Source: Kitasatospora sp044457565 (GTDB taxonomy: Bacteria; Actinomycetota; Actinomycetes; Streptomycetales; Streptomycetaceae). Taken from it: a DNA stretch of 64,000 nt. The notes beneath the pieces were generated by a model. That model worked only from the letters and a program-made list of their open reading frames with translations. It did not search any database and was not told the DNA's origin. The translations under genes were made by a program, and so were the position numbers. Position 1 is the first letter of the stretch, and each line of letters begins with the position of its first letter. The stretch lies in NCBI RefSeq assembly GCF_044457565.1, contig NZ_JBITGZ010000010.1:1-64000 (forward strand). The letters are read 5' to 3'. Shown piece after piece: positions 30,550 through 38,517 of this stretch.

Positions 30550-31673
30550 ACCGGTACTCCTTCGGTGAGTCTGGTGGTGGCTCCCACCAGGCGGCGGGCC
30601 CAGAACGGGCGCTCGGCCCACCGGCCCTCCTGCTGGTGGACGGTGTGGTGGTCGCCGAGGTAGGCGGCGTACGCGGCACGCACCCGGTGCTGGTAGTCCG
30701 CCAGGGCCGAGGTCCGCCCGCGCAGGTGGGCGTCGAGAGCCTGGGCCGCGTTGAGCCCGGTGACGAGCGCGGTCAGGACGCCCTGCGAGGAGAGGGGGTC
30801 GAAGGCCGTGCCGGCGTCCCCGACCGCGATCCAGCCGTCGCCCCGGAGCCGGTCCAGGTGGGCGCCGTACGCCGGAGCTCGGCGCGGCACGCTGCCGGGG
30901 GCGAGGCCGTGCGGCTCGGCCCGGGCGCGGACGTGGCGGGTGCGCAGCATCCGCTGCCACAGCTGCTCGGCTCCGCACACCCGCGCCGAGGGCAGGTCCG
31001 CGTCGGTGAAGTAGGCGATCAGCCGGCGCCGGCAGGGCAGCAGGGTGGTGTACCACCAGCCGTCCGGCCCGGACTCCACCAGCGAGCAGCCGTCGGCCGC
31101 GTCCGGCAGCGGCGCCAGGGTCAGGTGGGTGGCCGTCAGACGGTCGCGGGTGTGCCGCCGGGCGCCGCAGCGGGTGGCCACTGCGGCGCGGCGCCCGGTC
31201 GCGTCGATCAGCCACGCGCACCGCACGCTCCGGGCGCCGGCCGGCCCGCGCAGTTCCACCCGCCAGCCGCCGTCCGGGGTGCGCAGCGGCGGGCGGACGG
31301 TGGTGCGCTCGGCGACGTCGGCACCCGCCGCCCGGGCGGCCGTACGCAGCCGGCGGTCGAACAGCTGCCGGTCCAGGTGCCAGCCGTGGCCGTACGGGTC
31401 GCTGAGGGAGTGCACCTCGTGCAGCTCGGATGAGCCCCAGGCCGACAGGTTGCCGTAGCAGGGCAGGTGCCCGGAGCCGAGGGCCTGCCGGGCGACCCCG
31501 AGGTCGGCGAGCAGCCGCCCGGCGACCGGGACCAGCGACTCACCGACCTTGGGAGGTCCGGTGCCGGCGTCCGCCAGCAGGACGCTGCGCCCGGCCCGGG
31601 TCAGGGCGAGCGCGGCGGCGCACCCGGCGGGTCCGCCGCCCGCGATCACGATCTCGTACCGCGCGTCGGTCAT
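30546..31673 (-). CDS. LodB-like FAD-dependent oxidoreductase (CTQ maturation flavoprotein)
   Basis: A 375-residue flavoprotein of the tryptophan-halogenase/p-hydroxybenzoate-hydroxylase-like group. The N-terminus has the FAD-binding GGGPAGCAAALALTRAG dinucleotide fold, KVGESL follows, and the second FAD motif is GWIAVGDAGTAFDPLSSQG. In Marinomonas, LodB is required to form the cysteine tryptophylquinone cofactor of LodA, and this gene occupies the same position next to a LodA homologue with ATGA overlaps on both sides. No halogenase-specific lysine/tryptophan motif was found, supporting the LodB reading. Confidence 0.85.
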   Translation of the reverse strand: MTDARYEIVIAGGGPAGCAAALALTRAGRSVLLADAGTGPPKVGESLVPVAGRLLADLGVARQALGSGHLPCYGNLSAWGSSELHEVHSLSDPYGHGWHLDRQLFDRRLRTAARAAGADVAERTTVRPPLRTPDGGWRVELRGPAGARSVRCAWLIDATGRRAAVATRCGARRHTRDRLTATHLTLAPLPDAADGCSLVESGPDGWWYTTLLPCRRRLIAYFTDADLPSARVCGAEQLWQRMLRTRHVRARAEPHGLAPGSVPRRAPAYGAHLDRLRGDGWIAVGDAGTAFDPLSSQGVLTALVTGLNAAQALDAHLRGRTSALADYQHRVRAAYAAYLGDHHTVHQQEGRWAERPFWARRLVGATTRLTEGVPV

Positions 31674-33646
31674 TGCCACTCTTGGAAGGGGTCCACCTTC
31701 TCCAGGTAGCCGGCGGAGATCTCCTCCGGCCGGAAGTCGGTGCCGTCCATGGCCACCTCCACCGCCCGGCTGAACAGCGCGCCCGCCTCGCTGTCGGACA
31801 TCTGCGGCACCCCGGCCTGCGGTACGTGCACGTTGACCAGGTTGTGGTTGTCGTGGGCCTGGTCGAGCGGCGGCAGCGGGGTGGACTCCACCAGGATCCG
31901 GTCGGGGAACCTCTTGTCCCCCACCGTGTAGGGGTGTTCCTCGACGACGCCGAACTTCCACCACCGGGTGGTCATCTGCTGGAGCTGTTCGAGCTTGTCC
32001 ACGGCGGTGAGCCCGCGCAGCCACACCGCGCGGTGCTCGAAGGCCTCCGCCCGGGCTTCGTCGTCTCCCGGCTTGTTGACGACCTCGAAGTCCGTCGCCT
32101 TGAGGACCTGGTTGGGTACCTGGGCGGGCCAGAAGGTGGGCAGGTACGGGCTGTAGCGGGCGTCGATGTTGGCCGCCAGTTCGTAGCCGGAGCGGCAGCC
32201 GGCGGTGTCGGTCTGCCAGGGCGCGGCCATCCAGCGGGTGAGGCCGCCGGGCTCCTGCGCGTGCAGCGGACCGTGCGCGGACAGCGCGATGTCCGGGGTG
32301 AGGAAGGGCCCGTAGTCGGGCTCCGGGCCGTCCTGGACGGTGCGGTGGCGAATGCGGAAGGGCTCCGTGTACATGGTGTCGTGGCGCATCGGCCAGGTGA
32401 CCTCGCAGCCGGGGTGGAACGCGTCGGCGGCGCAGTGCTCCAGCGCGGCCCGGTCCAGCAGGGCGGGCCGGTCGGCGACCGGGGCGTCGGCGAGCTTGAG
32501 GACCGGCTTCCTCACCCCGGCGGTGAAGTTCCCGGCGGCCCACTGCTCCATCAGCCAGACCTGGGTCGCGGACAGGGCCATGTGCTGGAGGTCTGACTTC
32601 GGCGGGACGGCCATGCCGTCGCCGTAGATCCACGGCCAGGGCTGGGGTGAACGGCCGTCACGGTCGTAGTCCCGCAGCGAGTTGTAGATCTGGGTGCGGA
32701 ACTCCTTGTTGCGCACCGACGGATCGGACAGGCGCACCCGCATCCGCTCGTCGAGGAAGTCGTTGGGCCCGCCCCAGCCGAACTGGGCGGCGAACCCGCG
32801 GTTCACCCACTGCAGGCCGCAGAAGCGGGCCAGGAGCGGCTCGATGTGCTCGGCGTAGGTGATCGCGGTGGGGCGGGGCAGTGTGCCGTTGCCGACGAAG
32901 AGGTCGAGCAGCAGGTCGTACATCGTGCGGATGGTCTTCACGGCCGGCGCGTAGTGCGGGGGTGCGACCACCACCCAGGCTCCCGCGACCTCGATCTCCT
33001 TGCCGTCGTCCAGGATGATCTTCGCGGTGACCGGGCCGTCGGAGGTGTCGTCGTACCAGGTGTCGTTGTTGGCGATCCCGGTGATCGGTTTGGGCGGGCT
33101 CGCCCAGGACCCGGACGCGCCCGCGCCCCCGAGGACCAGCAGCGAGCCGGTCTCCTCGCCGCGCAGGTCCCCGAGGTGGGGCTTCTGCCCCATGATCTCG
33201 CCGAGGATCTGCTCCTTCTGCTTGTCCTTGGACGAGACCGTCCGCGGGCCGGGGTCGTTGACCAGCTTCTTGCGGTCGCCCTCGAAGGCGGCGTTGCGCC
33301 GGCCGTACTGCTTCTGCTTCAGCCGCCTGCCGTCGGGGACGTCGAGCGGGACGTAGAACTGGTACCAGGCGGCCTTCCTGTTCGCCAGGTGCACCGTCCA
33401 GGAGATGTCCTTGACACCGTCCTTGCCGACCGTGACCTCGCGGACCGCCTTGCCGTCGGCGTCGTACTCGTAGATCCGGAACCGCGCCGCCTGCCGCCTG
33501 ATCTGGCCGGCGCCGTCCTTGAGGCTGCCGGCCGCACCGACCGGCTGTTCCGGGACTTCGGGGCCGACGAAGTCCTCCCCGCTGTTGCCGACCCGCGCGA
33601 TGCCGATCGCCGGATGGATCTTGAACTTCACTTGGCTTCCACCCAC
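31670..33646 (-). CDS. LodA/GoxA-family CTQ-dependent L-amino acid oxidase
   Basis: A 658-residue quinoprotein related to L-lysine epsilon-oxidase LodA and glycine oxidase GoxA, which deaminate amino acids and produce hydrogen peroxide. The N-terminus FKIHPAIGIARVGNS is the family opening. Cys414 in HPGCEVTW, together with Trp472 or Trp477 in RWMAAPWQTD, are the candidate cofactor residues; the ~60-residue spacing fits LodA. No signal peptide is visible, in keeping with the non-classical export reported for the family. The GTG at 33646 is chosen for GGAGG 5 bp upstream, although the frame stays open further back. First gene of a three-gene ATGA-overlapped operon. Substrate (Lys, Gly or other) is not predictable. 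Confidence 0.88.
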   Translation of the reverse strand: MGGSQVKFKIHPAIGIARVGNSGEDFVGPEVPEQPVGAAGSLKDGAGQIRRQAARFRIYEYDADGKAVREVTVGKDGVKDISWTVHLANRKAAWYQFYVPLDVPDGRRLKQKQYGRRNAAFEGDRKKLVNDPGPRTVSSKDKQKEQILGEIMGQKPHLGDLRGEETGSLLVLGGAGASGSWASPPKPITGIANNDTWYDDTSDGPVTAKIILDDGKEIEVAGAWVVVAPPHYAPAVKTIRTMYDLLLDLFVGNGTLPRPTAITYAEHIEPLLARFCGLQWVNRGFAAQFGWGGPNDFLDERMRVRLSDPSVRNKEFRTQIYNSLRDYDRDGRSPQPWPWIYGDGMAVPPKSDLQHMALSATQVWLMEQWAAGNFTAGVRKPVLKLADAPVADRPALLDRAALEHCAADAFHPGCEVTWPMRHDTMYTEPFRIRHRTVQDGPEPDYGPFLTPDIALSAHGPLHAQEPGGLTRWMAAPWQTDTAGCRSGYELAANIDARYSPYLPTFWPAQVPNQVLKATDFEVVNKPGDDEARAEAFEHRAVWLRGLTAVDKLEQLQQMTTRWWKFGVVEEHPYTVGDKRFPDRILVESTPLPPLDQAHDNHNLVNVHVPQAGVPQMSDSEAGALFSRAVEVAMDGTDFRPEEISAGYLEKVDPFQEWQ

Positions 33647-33965
33647 AGGAACCTCCGTGATCGAACCATCTTCCGGGGGAGAACGTAGCGTTCGGGACAC
33701 GGGAGTTGACACCGGCGCACCCGCAGGTCACGCGGACGGCCCAACGGTCCGCGGACGCGGAACCGTTGGGCCGGGAGGAGGAGACGCGGCAGCCGGCTCT
33801 CCGGGCGGTCCGGGAGAGCCGTCCCGCGCCCGGTCAGCCCCTCATCGCCGGGTCACCGGCACTGTCCGGACCGAGCACCGAGCACGGTGCTGCCGTCCCG
33901 TCCGACGCCGGCTCGTTGCCCTCGCAACGCAGGACGCCGGTGACCCGGTTGGCCTCGGACCGCGG
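33647..33965. other. Spacer between LodA-type operon and secreted protease gene
   Basis: 319 bp containing the LodA operon promoter region and the downstream region of the protease gene. A 7-bp hairpin (33874-33880 with 33885-33891, 4-nt loop) is a candidate protease terminator. Nothing else is supportable. Confidence 0.6.
33874..33891 (-). terminator. Candidate terminator downstream of the trypsin-like protease
   Basis: AGCACCG and CGGTGCT form a perfect 7-bp stem with a 4-nt loop, 75-92 bp beyond the protease stop codon on its transcribed strand. There is no T-run. Confidence 0.45.
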
Positions 33966-35513
33966 TCAGCCGGTCTGGAGCGCGGTGTCGTCGATCACGA
34001 AGCTCGTCTGGAGCGAGGAGTCCTCGACGCCGTTGAACTTCAGGGTGAGCGACTGGCCCGCGTAGGAGGACAGGTCGATCGTCTTCTGGCTGTAGCCGGC
34101 GGCCGCGTTGACGTTCGAGTACGTGGCGAGCGTCGTGCCGTTGGCGGTGACGGTCAGCTTGTCGTAGACCGTCGAGCCGGTCTCGGCGGTGTCGATGTGC
34201 AGCCAGTAGCTGAGGGTCGCCTTGCAGCCGGCCGGGATGGTGACCGTCTGCGCGACGCTGTCCGTGTGCGTGGACCCGTAGCCGTTCAGCCAGGCCTTCC
34301 AGGAGCCGGAGTGGGCGGCCTGGGAGCCGCCGTTGTCGACCACGCCGCTGGTGGTGGTCCAGGGGGCCGCGGCGCCGGTCTCGAAGCCGGCGTTGCCCAG
34401 CAGCTGGGCCGGGGTGCAGGTGCCGCCCCCGCCGCCGCTGACCGTCCAGGTGAAGGCGGTGGAGCCGGTCTTGTTGGTGGCGTCCTTCGCGGTGACGCTC
34501 ACGTTGTACGTGCCCGCGGCCGTCGCCGTACCGGTGATCCTGCCGCCGGAGCCGATCGTCAGGCCGGTCGGCAGACCGGTGGCGGTGAAGGTCAGCGGGG
34601 CGGTGCCGCCGCTCGCCGCGATCTGCAGGTCCGCCGCACCGCCCAGGGTGGTGGTCTGGCTGCCCGGGTTGGTCACCGTGACGTTGGAGCTGCCGGCCGG
34701 CTTGGTGAGCAGACAGCCGCTGACTCCGAGGTCGATGACCCGGCCCGCGCCGAGGCAGGTGGTGAACCAGTAGGTCTCCTCGCCGTAGCTCTGACCCTTG
34801 GTGACCGTCGTGGTGCCGTCGGCGGCAACCTCGCAGGGGTTGTTCAGCGTGCACATCGCGCCGTCGTCGTTCCCGGTGTTGTTGATACCGACGATCCTCT
34901 TGGTCGCGGCGTCGACGATCGGCGAACCGGAGGTGCCGTGGGTGGTGTTGCAGCCGGCGCTGTAACGGATCGAGTCGTGCCAGGTCCACTGGTCCTCACG
35001 CAGGGTGTCCACGAACCCGTTGACGGAGCAGTTCCACACCTGCTTCCAGTACGAGGAGGGTATGTACATCGAGGACCCGTTGACCGGGTGGGTGTCGCTG
35101 ATCGTCAGGGCCGTGGCACCGTACTTGGTGCCGATGGACCCGAACGTGTCGGTCAGCTGGTAGAGCGCGACGTCGGTGCCGGTCATGGTCGCGTAGAGCA
35201 CCTTGTCCGCCTGGACGGTGCCCAGCGAGGAGCCGGAACCGCTGAGCAGCGTGCCGGTACGGCTGCTGCTGGCGTTCTGGATCACCTGGCCGGCGGGCGG
35301 CATGGTCGGCAGGCAGTGCCCGTTGGTGAGCATCATGGCCCGGTCGGTGTCGACCGAGGAGGGGTAGCGCACGAGAGCGGCCGAGCAGTTGCTCAGCGCG
35401 ATGGTGGACGTCAGATCGCCCGCCTGGACGGCGTGCGCCGGAGTGGCGGCGGGGATCAACGCGCCCACGACGAGCACGGCCGTGCCGAGTCCGCCGGCAA
35501 GTCCCTTGAACAT
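33966..35513 (-). CDS. Secreted trypsin-like serine protease with Ig-like and jelly-roll C-terminal domains
   Basis: A 515-residue exported protease. A signal peptide (MFKGLAGGLGTAV...PAHAV) has an AHA-type cleavage site near residue 29. The chymotrypsin-fold domain shows the triad His in LTNGHCLP, Asp in GTDVALYQL and Ser in GTSGSPIVD, with several Cys for disulfides. A putative Ig-like domain (He-PIG type, about 275-365) follows, with the GLPTGLTI motif. After a Gly linker and TCTP comes a jelly-roll, carbohydrate-binding-like domain to the end (NAGFETGAAAPW start). The ATG has AAGGAG 5 bp upstream. Extracellular degradation of protein associated with polymers is the likely role. Confidence 0.92.
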   Translation of the reverse strand: MFKGLAGGLGTAVLVVGALIPAATPAHAVQAGDLTSTIALSNCSAALVRYPSSVDTDRAMMLTNGHCLPTMPPAGQVIQNASSSRTGTLLSGSGSSLGTVQADKVLYATMTGTDVALYQLTDTFGSIGTKYGATALTISDTHPVNGSSMYIPSSYWKQVWNCSVNGFVDTLREDQWTWHDSIRYSAGCNTTHGTSGSPIVDAATKRIVGINNTGNDDGAMCTLNNPCEVAADGTTTVTKGQSYGEETYWFTTCLGAGRVIDLGVSGCLLTKPAGSSNVTVTNPGSQTTTLGGAADLQIAASGGTAPLTFTATGLPTGLTIGSGGRITGTATAAGTYNVSVTAKDATNKTGSTAFTWTVSGGGGGTCTPAQLLGNAGFETGAAAPWTTTSGVVDNGGSQAAHSGSWKAWLNGYGSTHTDSVAQTVTIPAGCKATLSYWLHIDTAETGSTVYDKLTVTANGTTLATYSNVNAAAGYSQKTIDLSSYAGQSLTLKFNGVEDSSLQTSFVIDDTALQTG

Positions 35514-35534
35514 GGGTCTCCTTGTGGGGGATTG

Positions 35535-35564
35535 CCGGGCGTGCGACCGGTTGCGCACGCCCGG
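35535..35564 (-). promoter_or_regulatory. 11-bp perfect hairpin in the protease 5' leader
   Basis: CCGGGCGTGCG (35535-35545) and its exact complement (35554-35564) flank an 8-nt loop, 22-51 bp before the protease ATG and downstream of the candidate promoter. It could act as an mRNA stabiliser, attenuator-like structure or repressor site. Confidence 0.6.
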
Positions 35565-35572
35565 GCCGCATG

Positions 35573-35602
35573 AAAATGCCATGCCCTCATCAAGGCGGTC
35601 AA
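35573..35602 (-). promoter_or_regulatory. Candidate protease promoter
   Basis: On the minus strand TTGACC (35602-35597) and CATTTT (35578-35573) are separated by 18 bp. Transcription would start about 50 bp before the protease ATG and include the hairpin in the leader. Confidence 0.4.
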
Positions 35603-35816
35603 CTGTTCTGACAGAAATCGTGATGCGCTCACGCACGCCGTGAGCACACGGCAACCCGCCGGCAACAGCGGTGCAACGAAGGAGAATTCACGCACGCCTG
35701 GGCGGCCTCCGCCCAGACGGAGCGGCCGGCCGCCGCCTGGGCCCCGAACTCGGCCACGGCGTAGGCCTCGTAGTCGCCCGTGCCGACTGTCCGAGCCGAC
35801 CCGCATCATGGAGGGC

Positions 35817-36053
35817 ATGACGAAGATGCCCCGGGTCCTCTGCTCGCACTGCCGGCGCAACGTCGCTGCCCTGCCGCACGGCCCCGGCCAGTGGCGTGCC
35901 TCCCGACACGACGAACCGGACGTGCACCGCGACCACCGCGGCGCCCTGGTGTCCTGCTCGGGCTCGCTCCAGTCCGTCGAACCGGCCGGGCTGATCTACC
36001 AGCTGCCCCTCCCGGGGCACGCCCAGGACGAGCCAGCGGTCCCGCTGTTCTGA
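35817..36053 (+). CDS. Small CxxC-containing protein
   Basis: About 78 residues with an N-terminal CSHCRRNVAALP motif, one half of a possible zinc ribbon (a third Cys lies in SCSG), then a charged His/Asp stretch and a C-terminal LIYQLPLPGHAQDEP segment. The start is uncertain: ATGs at 35808, 35817 and 35826 are all in frame, and GGAGGG at 35810-35815 best serves 35826. No family is recognised. Codon use is normal for the window, so it is probably a real small gene. Confidence 0.5.
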   Translation: MTKMPRVLCSHCRRNVAALPHGPGQWRASRHDEPDVHRDHRGALVSCSGSLQSVEPAGLIYQLPLPGHAQDEPAVPLF

Positions 36054-36114
36054 CCTGCGGGGGCGTCAACAGGCCCCGGGCGGGCCTCCGGTGGGACCAT
36101 CCCCACCTGGTCCG

Positions 36115-36795
36115 TCACGGCTGGGCGGTGACGCACTCCGGGTGGCCCCAGCTCTTGCCCACCTTGGTGATCTTCTCGCCCTTGGCGTACGCGCGGCCGC
36201 ACGGGCAGGTGCCGGGGAACCGGGCGGACAGGGTCGGCCCGCCGCCGGAGCGGGTGGCGGCGGAGGCCGGGGCGCGCCGGGCACCGCGGGAGGCGGGGAC
36301 ACGGGCCGGGTCCGGGACGGGGAGGTCGGCCGCCGTACCGCCGGCCGCCTGCTGGGTGCGCGCGGCATCGCTCGCGGCCTTGTCGGCGATCGCGTTCAGC
36401 GGGTCACCGTCCACCTGGTGGGCGGGCACGTACACGAAGGTGACCTCGCGGTCCTCCAGCAGGGCGTCGATGCGCTGGATCAGCTCCCGGTTGGCCACGG
36501 GCTTGCCCGCGGCGGTCTTCCAGCCGTTGCGCTTCCAGGCGGCCAGCCACTTGGTGGCGGCGTCCCGGGTGTAGGTGCTGTCCAGGCGCACCTCCGTCGG
36601 GACGGCCGGGTCCGTCGCCTCCAACAGCTGTTCGAGAGCGGTCAGTTCACCCACGTTGTTGGTGCTGTGACCGAGCGGTCCGGCCCGCCAGAACTGCGGC
36701 ACCCCGGCGCCGTCGGCCACCACGAAGGCCCAGGCCGCCGGGCCCGGGTTGCCCTTGGCCGCTCCGTCACATGCTGCGATCACTCGTTCCACCAT
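36115..36795 (-). CDS. RNase HI-like protein with C-terminal extension
   Basis: A 226-residue protein. Residues 1-135 form an RNase H fold: Asp in CDGAAKGNPGPAAWAF, Glu in NNVGELTALEQLL, Asp in VRLDSTYT and a late ADKAAS aspartate, the four metal ligands that cleave RNA in RNA-DNA hybrids. The usual VKGHxGxxxNExAD loop reads VPAHQVDGDPLNAIAD. After an Ala/Arg/Pro linker the last 45 residues hold CPCGRAYAKGEKITKVGKSWGHPEC, a zinc-finger-like module also seen in actinobacterial proteins. The start codon is the ATG just before VERVIAACDG. Confidence 0.85.
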   Translation of the reverse strand: MVERVIAACDGAAKGNPGPAAWAFVVADGAGVPQFWRAGPLGHSTNNVGELTALEQLLEATDPAVPTEVRLDSTYTRDAATKWLAAWKRNGWKTAAGKPVANRELIQRIDALLEDREVTFVYVPAHQVDGDPLNAIADKAASDAARTQQAAGGTAADLPVPDPARVPASRGARRAPASAATRSGGGPTLSARFPGTCPCGRAYAKGEKITKVGKSWGHPECVTAQP

Positions 36796-36990
36796 GGTCG
36801 TTATGATCGCAGGCCGCAGCGCCGCACCGCCGCCCGCACCGGTGATCCGGTCGCCGTACGGCGCCGCGCAGCACAGCACGGCGCCCCGCCGAGCCGGCCC
36901 CTCGACGGCCGCTCCGCCCGGCACAGGACGTGCCGGGCGGAGCGTCGACCACCGGCGGGGCCCGGCCGCGACCGGCCGACCCGGGCCCGA

Positions 36991-38517
36991 CTATCCGGCT
37001 TCGGCTGCCGACTTCACCTGGATGCCCTGGAGCGCGGCCACCAGGGCGTCCACGTCCTGCACGGTGTTGTACAGGGCCAGCGAGGCCCGCACCGCACTCT
37101 GCAGGCCGAAGGCGGCCAGTGCCGGCTGCGCGCAGTGGTGCCCGGCGCGCACGGCGATGCCCTGCTGGTCGAGCTCGCCCGCCAGCGCCATCGGGTCGGT
37201 TCCCGCGAGCAGGAAGGTGAGCACCCCGATCTTCCCCGGCGCGTGGCCGATCAGCCGCAGCCCGGGCACCGTCGCCAGGGCGCCCATCGCATAGGCGGTG
37301 AGCTGCTCCTCGTGCGCGGCGGCGGCCTCCCGGTCCAGTCCGGCGAGGTAGTGCAGCGCCGCCCGCAGGCCCGCGACCCCCGCGATATGGCCCGTCCCCG
37401 CTTCGAGCCGGTGCGGGATCGGGGCGTACGTGGTCTCCTCGAACCCCACCGAGTCGATCATGTTACCGCCGCCCTGCCACGGGGGCATGGCCTCCAGCAG
37501 TTCGCGCTTGCCGAAGAGCACGCCGATCCCGGTCGGGGCGAAGATCTTGTGCCCCGAGAAGGTGTAGAAGTCGGCGTCCAGCGCGGTGACGTCCACCGGG
37601 AAGTGGCTCACCGCCTGCGCACCGTCGACCAGCACCTTGGCGCCGTACCGGTGGGCGAGCGCGGTCATCTCCGCCACCGGCGGCACGGTGCCCAGCACGT
37701 TGGAGGCGTGGGTGAGCGCGACCATCCTGGTCCGGGAACCGAGCAGATCCCGGTACGCGTCCTGGTCGAGCTGTCCGTCGGGGAGCAGCGGGATCGGCCT
37801 GATCCTGGCCCGGCGCTCCTCGGCGATCAGCTGCCAGGGCACCAGGTTGGAGTGGTGCTCGGCGGCCGAGACCAGGATCTCGTCGCCCACCCCCAGGTTG
37901 GCGCGGCCCCAGCTCTGCGCCACCAGGTTGACGGCCTCGGTCGTCCCCCGGACGAAGACGATCTCGCCCTCGTCCCGGGTGCCCAGCAGGCCGGCCGCCG
38001 CCTGCCGCCCCTCCTCGTACACCTGGGTGGCCTGCTTGGCCAGGCTGTGCGCGCCGCGGTGGACGTTGGAGGTGCCCATCGAATAGTGCTCGGCGACCGC
38101 CTCGACCACCTGGCGGGGCTTGAGGGTGGTGGCCCCGTTGTCCAGCCAGACCAGTGGGCGGCCGTTCACCTCCCGGTGCAGCTGCGGGAAGTCCCGCCGG
38201 ACGGCCTCGACGTCGAAGCCGGTCGGCGGCGCCGACGGTGGAGCCGTCGGCGGCGTCACGGTCGGCGGCGCGGCCTGCTGCTGCGGCAGCCAGTACGGGC
38301 TGCCGCCCGCCGCGTGGGCGAGCGCCGCGGGCGGCGGGCAGGAGTCCGGCCGCGGCAGCGTCCCGGCCTGCGGGAGTCCGGGGGGCAGGCCCGCTCCCCC
38401 GGGTGCCGAGCCGGCCGGCGTAGCACCATGCGCCGGGGCCAGGCCCGCCAACCCCGCGGGGGCAGCGGCGAGTTGACCCGCTCCGGCACTGCGCCCGAAT
38501 CCGTCAGGAGTAGTCAT
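36991..38517 (-). CDS. Cysteine desulfurase with long disordered N-terminus, probable encapsulin cargo
   Basis: A 508-residue PLP enzyme of the SufS/CsdA class converting cysteine to alanine plus enzyme-bound persulfide. The PLP lysine is Lys324 (SGHKIFAP), the cofactor-stacking His lies in SAAEHHSNL, and the persulfide cysteine is Cys462 (GHHCAQP). The catalytic fold starts near residue 100. The first ~98 residues are Ala/Gly/Pro-rich with a YWLPQQQ patch and look disordered, as in Family 2 encapsulin cargo proteins, where such a segment directs loading. The start codon overlaps the shell gene by 14 bp, and there are no suf/isc partners nearby, supporting a compartment role over general Fe-S assembly. 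Confidence 0.9.
   Translation of the reverse strand: MTTPDGFGRSAGAGQLAAAPAGLAGLAPAHGATPAGSAPGGAGLPPGLPQAGTLPRPDSCPPPAALAHAAGGSPYWLPQQQAAPPTVTPPTAPPSAPPTGFDVEAVRRDFPQLHREVNGRPLVWLDNGATTLKPRQVVEAVAEHYSMGTSNVHRGAHSLAKQATQVYEEGRQAAAGLLGTRDEGEIVFVRGTTEAVNLVAQSWGRANLGVGDEILVSAAEHHSNLVPWQLIAEERRARIRPIPLLPDGQLDQDAYRDLLGSRTRMVALTHASNVLGTVPPVAEMTALAHRYGAKVLVDGAQAVSHFPVDVTALDADFYTFSGHKIFAPTGIGVLFGKRELLEAMPPWQGGGNMIDSVGFEETTYAPIPHRLEAGTGHIAGVAGLRAALHYLAGLDREAAAAHEEQLTAYAMGALATVPGLRLIGHAPGKIGVLTFLLAGTDPMALAGELDQQGIAVRAGHHCAQPALAAFGLQSAVRASLALYNTVQDVDALVAALQGIQVKSAAEAG

Larger units (their letters stand above)
35514..35816. other. Divergent spacer upstream of secreted protease
   Basis: 303 bp holding the protease leader hairpin (35535-35564), a candidate promoter (35573-35602) and the upstream region of the small rightward gene. 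No additional gene is supportable. Confidence 0.6.

Noticed and set aside
30546..31673. Flavoprotein as a tryptophan halogenase
   Set aside because: The halogenase lysine and WxWxIP motifs were not found, and its place beside a LodA homologue fits LodB better.
33966..35513. Trypsin-like protease as an effector of one of the conflict-type operons
   Set aside because: It has a clear signal peptide and extracellular accessory domains, so it acts outside the cell.
36991..38517. Desulfurase as part of a SUF iron-sulfur operon
   Set aside because: No sufB, C, D or U genes are near; the only partner is the encapsulin shell, and the N-terminal tail fits cargo.
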